From Rugamonas brunnea (GTDB lineage Bacteria; Pseudomonadota; Gammaproteobacteria; Burkholderiales; Burkholderiaceae_D): 64,000 nt of DNA. Shown here piece after piece: positions 16,539 to 25,939 of the stretch (its first letter is position 1; every line of letters begins with the position of its first letter). The notes below the pieces were generated by a model that did no database searches, was not told the origin of the DNA, and saw nothing but the letters and a program-made list of their open reading frames with translations. The stretch spans positions 62,001-126,000 of the forward strand of contig NZ_JACEZT010000008.1 of the NCBI RefSeq assembly GCF_014042345.1. The letters run 5' to 3'. The translations under genes and the position numbers were made by a program.

Positions 16539-16885
16539 CGCGTCACCTCCACCTGCACTGCGCCCATGGTGCGCAAAGTGTCTAGACAATTATATTCTTG
16601 TTGCAGTCTAGAAAGTCCAAGCCACGCCGCATATTTACCGAAATCCGCACAGTTCCATGGCCGTTCTGCTAACGAAGTTGGTGGTTTGCTACAGTTTTAA
16701 TGGCTTTTAAAGCAATGTTAAACGAAGATGAATTGTTTGATCTGTATCAAACCGGGGTCAGGTCCCATATTGATTAATATCAAACCGGGGTCAGACCCCA
16801 TACGGCCGGGGTCAGACCCCAACGGCGCATACGGCTGGGGTCAGACCCCGACGGCGTTGGCGGCATGCTGCTGCCAGCCTGGGCG
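16539..16885. other. Intergenic region with palindrome-repeat array
   Basis: The 347-bp gap before the ABC pair's 3' end holds the cyclase ribosome binding site and an AT-richer promoter-like stretch (about 16580-16740). The palindrome array at 16749-16850 follows. A 64-codon frame across the repeats has repeat-derived composition (KPGSDP units) and is not counted as a gene. Confidence 0.6.
16749..16850. repeat. Four copies of the GGGGTCAGACCCC palindrome family
   Basis: Copies lie at about 16751-16765 (GGGGTCAGGTCCC, variant), 16786-16799, 16806-16820 and 16835-16850, each a GGGGTCAGACCCC core usually led by CCG. The core is a near-perfect dyad. Related copies occur at 20586-20650 and, degenerate, at 33144-33159 and 47560-47570. 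The form resembles extragenic palindromes mobilised by REP-associated tyrosine transposases; no such gene is in the window. Confidence 0.75.
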
Positions 16886-18785
16886 TCAGGCGGCCAGTTG
16901 CTGGAGCTGGTACAGGCGTTGATATAAGCCGCCATCGACTTGCATCAATTGCGCGTGCGGGCCCGATTCGGCGATGCGGCCATGGTTGAGCACGACGATG
17001 CGGTCGGCCTCGCGGATGGTGGACAGCCGGTGCGCAATGGCGATGATGGTGACGCGCCCGCGTAACTCGTCGAGCGCCGTCTGCACGATCTGCTCGGTCT
17101 GGCTGTCGATATGCGAGGTGGCCTCGTCCAGCAGCAGGATGCGGGGCTGGCCGGCCAGCGCGCGGGCGATGGCGATCAACTGTTTCTGACCCACGGACAG
17201 GCGCGAGCCGCCTTCGCCGAGCGCCGTGTCGTAACCGTGTTCGAGCGCCATGATGAAGTCGTGCGCATGGGCGGCGCGGGCGGCCGCCTCGACCTGGGCG
17301 TCGCTCAGGTCGCGCCCCATGGCGATGTTCTCGCGCGCGGAGGCGGCCAGCAGGAACGGTTCCTGCGGCACCAGCCCCACCTCGGCCCGGAATTCGGCGT
17401 TGGCGATCGACTCCAGCGGCGCGCCGAGGATGGTGATGGCGCCCTGCTGCACCGGGTAGTAGCGCAGCAGCAGCGACAGCAGCGTGGATTTGCCGCTGCC
17501 CGTGTGGCCGACGATGCCCACGAAGTCGCCCTGACCGATCTCAAGCGACAGGTCGTGCAGTACGGGCTGGCCAGGCACGTAGGCGAACCCGATGTGGCGC
17601 AGCGCCACGGCCGGCGCGTTGGCGTCGTGCAGACGCCGTGCGGGGCGCTGCGCTGTCGTAGGGGCGCGCGCTCCGAGGTCATGCGCCGCCTCGTCCTGTG
17701 TCGCCTTGCCTTGCGCCGCGTTGTCGTGCGCCGCCGCGCCATGCGCCACCTTGTTGTGCGCCGCCTTATCGTGAGCCGCGTGCTCTGGCGCGCTGGCTTC
17801 GTCCAGCAGGGCCGCCACGCGCGCACTGGCCACCACCGATTGCTGCAACTGGCTGAATTGCATGGTGATCTGGATCAGCGGTTCGATCACGCGGGCGATG
17901 TAACTGATGAAGGCGTACAGCACACCCACCTCGGTCGCCGTCATCTGGCGCTGGCCGAAGGCGAAGATGACGGAGGCCAGCAGCACGATGTTGAGCAGGT
18001 CCAGCGCGGGCCGCAGCAGCCAGGCGTTGGCGCGCAGTTCGGCCATGCGGGCTTCGTAATGGCGCTCGTTGGTGGTGCGGAAGCGCGCGGCGAAACGGGC
18101 TTCGGCGTTGCTGGCCTGGAGCACGCTCATGCCGCCTATCGATTCGGCCAGATGGCCGTTGATGTCGCTGCGCAGGGCGCGGGCGCGGGTGACTGCCGGC
18201 GCGCTCCAGCGCTGGTAAAGCCAGATGATGGCCAGCACGGCCGGCAGCAAGGCCAGCACGATGCTCATCAGATGCCAGTCCAGCCAGGCCATGGCGCAGA
18301 CGGTGCCGATCAGGACGATGGAACTGTCGAGCATCACGAACAGCACCTGAACGTACAGGGTCTTGACGGCTTCCGTGTCGTTGGTCACGCGCGACACCAG
18401 TTGGCCGGTGATGGCGCGGTCGAAGAAGGCCATGGGCAGGCGCAGCACGTGGCCATAGACCTGTTCACGCAGGCGCCGCACCGAACGCATGGCCAGCCCG
18501 GACAGGCGCACCAGTTGCAGGTAGCGCAGGCCGCTGGCCACCCAGCCCGTCAGCAGCACGCCGGCCAACAGCGCCGCCATGCGCGGCCAGTCGAGGCGGT
18601 GCGGCAGCAGGTGCTGGTCGATCAGCGCCTTGCCCATGATGGGGCCCAGCACTTCGAGCAGCGCGGCCAGCACCAGCCAGAGCACGGCCCAGCCCAGGTG
18701 GCGCTGGTCCGGCTGCGCGGCGCGGCGCAGCAGCGCCACCGCTTGCAGGGTCTGGCGGCGCGCGTCGTGCGGCTGCAGGTCGTGG

Positions 18786-18796
<11 letters not shown>
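16886..18796 (-). CDS. ABC exporter half, MdlB-like, with His-rich pentapeptide linker
   Basis: 636 residues from the ATG at 18796, overlapping the end of the upstream ABC gene by 11 bp. The N-terminal part is a six-helix exporter membrane domain (about 35-320). The C-terminal part is a nucleotide-binding domain with Walker A (GHTGSGKST), Q-loop, signature LSVGQKQ and Walker B (ILLLDEATSHID). Between them is an unusual spacer of about 60 residues made of repeats of the type AHDKA, AHNKV, AHGAA, AHDNA, AQGKA. Together with the preceding gene it should form a heterodimeric multidrug or lipid-type exporter of the MdlAB class in the inner membrane. The substrate is unknown. Confidence 0.87.
17672..17776. 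repeat. 15-bp coding tandem repeat in the ABC linker
   Basis: Seven degenerate 15-bp units inside the MdlB-like gene encode pentapeptides of the pattern Ala-His/Gln-Asp/Gly-X-Ala. They sit exactly between the membrane and nucleotide-binding domains, where insertion is structurally tolerated. Confidence 0.65.
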
Positions 18797-20552
<1,756 letters not shown>

Positions 20553-20582
20553 GCAGGGCGCTAGGATACAACAAGCGCAAAA

Positions 20583-20653
20583 AAACCGGGGTCAGGTCAT
20601 GCGATCAAGCAATCACGGCGTGATTGCTTGATCGCATGACCTGACCCCGGTTT
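20583..20653. repeat. 71-bp perfect inverted repeat
   Basis: Two 35-bp arms are exactly complementary around a single central G at 20618. The outer part is the AAACCGGGGTCAGG family end found elsewhere in the window; the inner part (ATGCGATCAAGCAATCACG) is specific to this copy. It lies between the phasin stop and the ABC operon start. Read from either strand it would form a very stable hairpin, but it has no T-run typical of a simple terminator on the phasin strand. Confidence 0.9.
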
Positions 20654-20676
20654 GGGGTTGGCGCCCGGTTGGTGCC

Positions 20677-21273
20677 TTATTTCTTGGACTTGGCGCTGAC
20701 CTTGGCCACAGGTGCGGCGGCGGCTTCCGTCACGGCCGGCGCTGGCGCGGCGGCTGCTTCCACCTTGGCAGGGGCGGGCGCTTCGGCCACGATGGCGGGT
20801 TTGGCTGGCACTTCGACCACGGGCTCGGCAACCACGGTCACCTTGGCTTCCGGCTCCACCTTGGCGGCCGCTTTCGGGGCCGGCGCCGGGGCTGGGGCGG
20901 CGGCGGGCTTGGCGGGGGCGGCCAGCGTCAGCGTCTGCGGCACGTCCTTGATCTGTTCCTTGGCGCTCTGGATCAGCTCGGCCTGGGCGGCCGTGGCGAT
21001 GTTGAACAGCTGGCGGCTGTAAGCCAGCAGGTTGTCCAGGTAGTTGGCCTGACCCGTGCTCAGGGTGAAGAATTCGCGCGGGTCTTTCGCTTCCAGCAAT
21101 TGCTTGGCGGCCGAAGACGATTTCTCCACCGAGGCCTTGGTGGTGCTGATATTGAGGGCGATGACTTTCTCGGCGCTTTCCACGGCCTTGGCGGCCAGGT
21201 TGTTGATGATGTTCAACTGCGCTTCAATCTGGGATTTCGTAGCTGCGGAAAACTGTTCTGGAATCGAAAACAT
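20677..21273 (-). CDS. phaP: Phasin family protein
   Basis: 198 residues from the ATG at 21273, which has AGGAG eight bases upstream; the frame extends 13 codons further but without a ribosome binding site. The N-terminal 115 residues are the helical phasin domain (FSIPEQFSAATKSQIEAQLN, then AKDPREFFTLSTGQ). The rest is a long Ala/Pro/Val/Lys-rich tail, longer than in the classic phasins and ending in KSKK. It should coat polyhydroxyalkanoate granules. A divergent promoter with repeated TGCGCTGCAA-type motifs lies upstream. Confidence 0.85.
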   Translation of the reverse strand: MFSIPEQFSAATKSQIEAQLNIINNLAAKAVESAEKVIALNISTTKASVEKSSSAAKQLLEAKDPREFFTLSTGQANYLDNLLAYSRQLFNIATAAQAELIQSAKEQIKDVPQTLTLAAPAKPAAAPAPAPAPKAAAKVEPEAKVTVVAEPVVEVPAKPAIVAEAPAPAKVEAAAAPAPAVTEAAAAPVAKVSAKSKK

Positions 21274-21490
21274 GGCTTCTCCTGGGACGATTAAAATGCG
21301 GGCCTGGCGCACCGGAGCGGCTGTGGCCGTGAGTTTATGATGCGCTGCAATAAATGCATTCTAGCGGCGATTGCCGGCCTTGGAAAGTTATTTTTTCCGC
21401 TATCCGTGCACCGCTGTGCGATACCCAACAGGACCGGGTGTATGGTCAAATTAATGCGCTGCAACAATAATCTTTTCCAGGTGAAACAAC

Positions 21491-21739
21491 ATGACGATCA
21501 AGCTGAACAAGGACGTGGAGCAACGTTTGCTGGCCTCCATCCAGCGCTATTGCGCGGAAAACATGGACGAGGAGGTGGGCGAGCTCAAGGCGCGCCTGCT
21601 GCTCGATTATTGTTTGCGTGAAATTGGCCCCTCTGTCTACAATCAGGCCATCCTGGACGCGCAAAGCGCGATGCAGGAGCGCATTGCCGACATCGAGACG
21701 GTCTGTTACGAGACTGAATTTTCCTACTGGAAGAAGTAA
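21491..21739 (+). CDS. DUF2164 family protein
   Basis: 82 residues preceded by CCAGGTGAAA. The sequence (LNKDVEQRLLASIQRYCAEN, GELKARLLLDYCLREIGPSVYNQAI) matches the small DUF2164 family as I know it, of unknown function. It is soluble, mixed helical, without a signal. The stop codon is 18 bp before the deaminase gene, so both may be cotranscribed. Confidence 0.75.
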   Translation: MTIKLNKDVEQRLLASIQRYCAENMDEEVGELKARLLLDYCLREIGPSVYNQAILDAQSAMQERIADIETVCYETEFSYWKK

Positions 21740-21757
21740 GCTGGCCGGGAGCTGCCC

Positions 21758-23071
21758 ATGGATGCGCCTTTTGATACCGTGATACGTAACGCCAGCCTGC
21801 CCGACGGCCGCCAGGGCATGGACATCGCCATCGCCGACGGCCGCATCGCTGCCATCGGCCCGGCCCTGGCGCCGCGCGGGCGGCAGGAGATCGACGCCGG
21901 CGGCGACCTGCTCACGCCGCCGTTCGTGGATGCCCATTTCCACATGGACGCCACACTCAGCTACGGCCTGCCGCGCGTGAACGAATCGGGCACCCTGCTC
22001 GAAGGCATCGCGCTGTGGGGCGAATTGAAGCCGCAGCTGACCCAGGAGGCGCTCGTGGCGCGCGCGTTGCAATATTGCGACTGGGCCGTGGCCAAGGGCT
22101 TGCTGGCCATCCGCAGCCATGTGGATGTGTGCGACGACCGCCTGCTGGCCGTGGAAGCCCTGCTCGACGTGAAACGCCAGGTGGCGCCCTACCTGGATTT
22201 GCAACTGGTGGCCTTCCCCCAGGATGGCTTGCTGCGCAGCCCCACGGCGCTGGCTAACCTCAAGCGCGCCATCGCCATGGGCGTGGACGTGGTGGGCGGC
22301 ATCCCCCATTTCGAGCGCACCATGGCCGAGGGCACCGAATCGGTGCGCATCCTGTGCGAGTTCGCGGCCGGCAAGGGCTTGCGGGTGGACATGCATTGCG
22401 ACGAATCGGACGACCCCCATTCGCGCCACATCGAGACGCTGGCCTACGAGACCAACCGGCTCGGCCTGCAAGGCCGGGTCACCGGGTCCCACCTGACCTC
22501 CATGCATTCGATGGACAACTACTACGTGAGCAAGCTGCTGCCGCTGATTCGCGAGGCCGGCGTGGCGGCCGTGGCCAACCCGCTCATCAACATCACGCTG
22601 CAAGGCCGCCACGACAGCTACCCCAAGCGGCGCGGCATGACGCGCGTGCCGGAACTGCTGGCGGCCGGCGTGGAGGTGGCGTTCGGCCACGATTGCGTGA
22701 TGGACCCGTGGTACAGCCTGGGCTCGGGCGACATGCTGGAAGTGGCCCACATGGGCTTGCACGTGGCCCAGATGACGGGCCAGCACGCCATGCGCGCCTG
22801 CTTCGAGGCCGTCACGGCCGCGCCGGCCCGCATCCTCGGTTTGCACGGCTACGGCCTGGCGCCCGGCTGCCATGCCGACCTGGTGTTGCTGGACGCGGCC
22901 AGCCCGGTGGAAGCGATCCGGCTGCGCGCGGCGCGGCGGATGGTGATGCGGCGCGGCAAGGTCATCAGCACCACGCCGCGCGCCACGGCCACGCTGGATC
23001 TGCCGGGCCGGCCGGCGCAGACCGGGTTCCGCTTGCGCTCGCCCGCTGGACTTGACGCCGAAAATACATGA
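21758..23071 (+). CDS. codA: CodA-family amidohydrolase, probable 5-methylcytosine-type deaminase
   Basis: 437 residues, the usual length of cytosine deaminase, with GGGAG before the ATG. It is recognisable along its whole length: metal-binding HFH (60-62), VAFPQDG with the substrate-binding Gln (155), HCDESDD with catalytic His 213 and Glu 216, SHLTSMH (His 245), the conserved YPKRRG and FGHDCVMDPWY. In Escherichia coli CodA the last motif reads GHDD. The metal-binding Asp is kept here (312) but the next residue, Asp-314 of CodA, is Cys 313. Loss of that Asp marks enzymes reported to deaminate 5-methylcytosine to thymine. No cytosine permease (codB) is adjacent. Confidence 0.85.
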   Translation: MDAPFDTVIRNASLPDGRQGMDIAIADGRIAAIGPALAPRGRQEIDAGGDLLTPPFVDAHFHMDATLSYGLPRVNESGTLLEGIALWGELKPQLTQEALVARALQYCDWAVAKGLLAIRSHVDVCDDRLLAVEALLDVKRQVAPYLDLQLVAFPQDGLLRSPTALANLKRAIAMGVDVVGGIPHFERTMAEGTESVRILCEFAAGKGLRVDMHCDESDDPHSRHIETLAYETNRLGLQGRVTGSHLTSMHSMDNYYVSKLLPLIREAGVAAVANPLINITLQGRHDSYPKRRGMTRVPELLAAGVEVAFGHDCVMDPWYSLGSGDMLEVAHMGLHVAQMTGQHAMRACFEAVTAAPARILGLHGYGLAPGCHADLVLLDAASPVEAIRLRAARRMVMRRGKVISTTPRATATLDLPGRPAQTGFRLRSPAGLDAENT

Positions 23072-23116
23072 CAATCGACTATCAAAAAACTTGCTGGGCA
23101 ACCTGTTGGAGCTGTC

Positions 23117-23635
23117 TTGAAAGAAATCGCGATACGTCCCGCCACGCCGGCTGATTTTGACGCCATGTGGGCGGTGCACGAAGAATTGATCGCCAGTGGC
23201 GACACCTTGTATTTCCCCGAAGACATCACCCGCGAGGCCTGCCTGGCCTATTGGTTCGGCCCCGGCGTGGCCAGCCTTGTGGCCATCCTCAACGGTGAGC
23301 GCCTGCTGGGCATGTACCGCTTGCTGCCGGCCCAGCCGGGCCGGGGCGCCCACGTGGCCAGCGCCTTCTTCGTCGTCAGCCCGGCCGCACAGGGCATCGG
23401 CGTGGGCAAGCTGCTCGGCGCCGACTGCCTGCGGGCTGCGCGCCAGGCCGGCTACCTGGCCGTGCAACTCGATTTCGTGATCAGTTCCAACGTGGCGGCC
23501 GTGCTGTTGTGGAAACGGCTGGGCTTCCAGGTGGCCGGCACCTTGCCCGGCGCCTACCGCCATCCGCAACTGGGCTATGTGGACGCTTACCTGATGGTCC
23601 AGTTGCTCAATGACCGCGCCCACTGGCCCGAATAG
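23117..23635 (+). CDS. GNAT family N-acetyltransferase
   Basis: 172 residues starting at TTG 23117, with GGAG six bases before it. The GNAT acetyl-CoA loop is seen as VVSPAAQGIGVGKLL (about 95-110), followed by a late segment VISSNVAAVLLWKRLGFQVAGTLPGAY with the usual N-x-x-A-x-x-L-W-x-K-x-G-F pattern. Such enzymes acetylate small amines, antibiotics or protein termini; the acceptor is not deducible. It lies 45 bp after the deaminase gene and 15 bp before another acetyltransferase, so a single transcript is likely. Confidence 0.82.
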   Translation: MKEIAIRPATPADFDAMWAVHEELIASGDTLYFPEDITREACLAYWFGPGVASLVAILNGERLLGMYRLLPAQPGRGAHVASAFFVVSPAAQGIGVGKLLGADCLRAARQAGYLAVQLDFVISSNVAAVLLWKRLGFQVAGTLPGAYRHPQLGYVDAYLMVQLLNDRAHWPE

Positions 23636-23650
23636 GGCAGACCCGGCCCC

Positions 23651-24175
23651 ATGATCGTGCTGGAGACGCCGCGCCTGCGCCTGCGCACGCTCACCGTGGA
23701 TGACGCGCCGTTCTACCTGGCGCTGGTCAACGAACCGTCCTGGCTGCGCCATATCGGCGACAAGCATCTTCGCACCGTCGAGGCGGCCCGCGCCGCCATC
23801 GAACAAGGGCCGTGCGACATGCAGCGCCGCCTCGGCCATTCCCTTTACCTCGTCGAACGCAGCGCCGATGGCGCACCGCTGGGCCTGTGCGGCCTGATCA
23901 AACGCGACAGCCTGCCCGGCGTCGACATCGGCTACGCGCTGCGGCCCGCCCACTGGGGCCAGGGCTACGCCTATGAGGCGGCCAGCGCCGTGCTGGCCTA
24001 CGCGCGCGATGTGTTGCGCCTGCCCGCGCTGCTGGCCATCACCGGCCCCGACAACGTGGCCTCGAACGCGCTGCTGCGCAAGCTGGGCTTGCAATTTGTG
24101 CATTGCACGGAATTGACGCCGGCCGTGCCCTCCAATCTGTATCGCCTGGACTTCAGTCGCGACGGCTCAGCTTGA
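23651..24175 (+). CDS. GNAT acetyltransferase, RimJ/RimL-like
   Basis: 174 residues. It opens with VLETPRLRLRTLTVDDAPFYLALV, the normal start of the RimJ/RimL-type subfamily, and has ALRPAHWGQGYAYEAASAVLAYA (acetyl-CoA loop) and TGPDNVASNALLRKLGLQF. The likely substrate is a protein N-terminus or a small molecule. It is the last gene of the run beginning with the DUF2164 protein. Confidence 0.82.
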   Translation: MIVLETPRLRLRTLTVDDAPFYLALVNEPSWLRHIGDKHLRTVEAARAAIEQGPCDMQRRLGHSLYLVERSADGAPLGLCGLIKRDSLPGVDIGYALRPAHWGQGYAYEAASAVLAYARDVLRLPALLAITGPDNVASNALLRKLGLQFVHCTELTPAVPSNLYRLDFSRDGSA

Positions 24176-24317
24176 TTTTTCCATGCGGAAGCGCATGATG
24201 TAAGCTATACATGCACTGCAATGCATCAGCCCGGCCCGTGCGCGTGCTACGCCACGGGCCGCTTGACTCTGGACTGCCAGGAGCCGGCCGCCGGCTCTCA
24301 ACGCGCAAGGGGAAGTG

Positions 24318-25937
24318 ATGAGACTCGCAAATCTGAAAATCGGGGTGCGGCTGGGCTTGTTGGGTGCGTTCTTTTTCGCCGCCTTGCTGGTGGTGGCCGG
24401 CGGCGGCTGGCGTGCCCTCAGCAGCAGCAATGCCCGCAGTGCCGAAGCGATGGCCCGTTCCGACATGCTCAGCGCCGCCGTGGACACGGCCCGCAGCGCC
24501 CAGGTGCAATTCAAGATCCAGGTGCAGGAATGGAAGGACACCCTGTTGCGCGGCAACGATCCGGCCGCCTTCGACAAGTATTCCAAGGCCTTCCTCAAAA
24601 GCAGCGAGGCGACCGGGGCGGAACTGGCCAGGCTCAAGGGTCTCATGGACCAGTTGCAATTGCGCACGCCGCTGGTCGACGAGGCGATCCGTACCCACGC
24701 CGAGCTGCAAGGCAAATACCTGGAAGCGCTCAAGCAGTACGATGTGGCCAATGCCGACAGCGCCCACGTGGTCGACAAGCTGGTCAAGGGCATAGACCGG
24801 GCGCCCACGGCCAGGATCAATGACATCGTCGCTTTCATCGGCGCCGAGTCGCGCCGGCTGACGGCGGAAATGGCGCAGGCGAACGCGCGCGAGTACCGCA
24901 GCGCCGTCACCGTCATGCTGGCGACACTGCTGGTGACGCTGGCGGTGGGCCTGGTCACCGTGCGCTGGCTGATCCGCAGCATCACCGTGCCGCTGGGCGC
25001 GGCCGTGGGCATGGCCCAGACCGTGGCGGCCGGCGATTTGCGCAGCGACGTGCGGGCCAGCACCAGGGACGAGATCGGCGACTTGCTGCGCGCACTCAAG
25101 GCCATGCAGGACAACCTGGCGCGCATCGTCGGCCAGGTGCGGCAAGGCACGGACACCATCCATCAGGCCACGGTGGAGATCGCCAGCGGCAACCTGGACT
25201 TGTCGGGCCGCACGGAGCAGCAGGCCAGCGCACTGCAACAGACGGCGGCCTCGATGATGGAACTGAGCACCACCGTCAAGCACAACAACGACAACGCCAG
25301 CGAGGCCAGCCGGCTGGCCGACGCTGCCTCCACCGTCGCGCAGCGCGGCGGCGAGGCGGTGGAGCAGATGGTGCAGACCATGGGCTCGATCAACGAGTCG
25401 TCGCGCAAGATCGTCGACATCATCGGCGTGATCGACGGCATCGCCTTCCAGACCAATATCCTGGCCCTGAACGCGGCGGTGGAAGCGGCCCGCGCGGGCG
25501 AGCAGGGGCGCGGTTTCGCGGTGGTGGCGTCGGAGGTGCGCAACCTGGCCCAGCGCAGCGCGGCCGCCGCCAAGGAGATCAAGGAACTGATCGGCGATTC
25601 CGTCGACCGGGTGGAGGCGGGCAGCCGGCTCGTGGGGCAGGCCGGCATGACGATGGACGAGGTGGTGACCAGTGTGCGGCGGGTGACGGCCATGATAGGC
25701 GAGATCGCCACGGCCAGCGTTGAACAGCGCGAGGGTATCGAACAGGTCAGCACCGCCATCAGCCAGATGGACGATGCGACCCAGCAGAACGCGGCGCTGG
25801 TGGAGCAGGCTGCCGCCGCGGCCGACGCCTTGCAGCAGCAGGCGGCCAGCCTGAACGAGGCGGTCAGCATCTTCAAGCTCAACGACGGCGTGGTACCAGT
25901 GGCGGCGCCGGTGCGCGCCGCGTTGACGCACCACTGA
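24318..25937 (+). CDS. Methyl-accepting chemotaxis protein
   Basis: 539 residues from ATG 24318 (a GTG lies just before it; AAGGGGAA is the ribosome binding site). It has an N-terminal membrane helix (about 10-33), a four-helix periplasmic ligand domain, a second helix (about 195-215), HAMP (SITVPLGAAVGMAQTVAAGDLRSDV) and a cytoplasmic signalling domain. The hairpin tip reads IIGVIDGIAFQTNILALNAAVEAARAGEQGRGFAVVASEVR. Ligand unknown. It is convergent with the GH13 gene, with only 2 bp between the stops, so it sits at the edge of the maltodextrin locus and could sense sugars; that is position-based. Confidence 0.9.
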   Translation: MRLANLKIGVRLGLLGAFFFAALLVVAGGGWRALSSSNARSAEAMARSDMLSAAVDTARSAQVQFKIQVQEWKDTLLRGNDPAAFDKYSKAFLKSSEATGAELARLKGLMDQLQLRTPLVDEAIRTHAELQGKYLEALKQYDVANADSAHVVDKLVKGIDRAPTARINDIVAFIGAESRRLTAEMAQANAREYRSAVTVMLATLLVTLAVGLVTVRWLIRSITVPLGAAVGMAQTVAAGDLRSDVRASTRDEIGDLLRALKAMQDNLARIVGQVRQGTDTIHQATVEIASGNLDLSGRTEQQASALQQTAASMMELSTTVKHNNDNASEASRLADAASTVAQRGGEAVEQMVQTMGSINESSRKIVDIIGVIDGIAFQTNILALNAAVEAARAGEQGRGFAVVASEVRNLAQRSAAAAKEIKELIGDSVDRVEAGSRLVGQAGMTMDEVVTSVRRVTAMIGEIATASVEQREGIEQVSTAISQMDDATQQNAALVEQAAAAADALQQQAASLNEAVSIFKLNDGVVPVAAPVRAALTHH

Positions 25938-25939
25938 AC

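Noticed and set aside
16749-16850. CRISPR-like array
   Set aside because: Units are short dyads of 13-15 bp with unequal spacing, no constant long repeat and no cas genes.
16728-16922. 64-codon frame across the palindrome array
   Set aside because: Its sequence is only the translated repeat (KPGSDP units) and it runs into the ABC gene.
21446-24103. 885-codon minus-strand frame over the deaminase and acetyltransferases
   Set aside because: Antisense shadow; all three plus-strand genes have full family motifs and ribosome binding sites.
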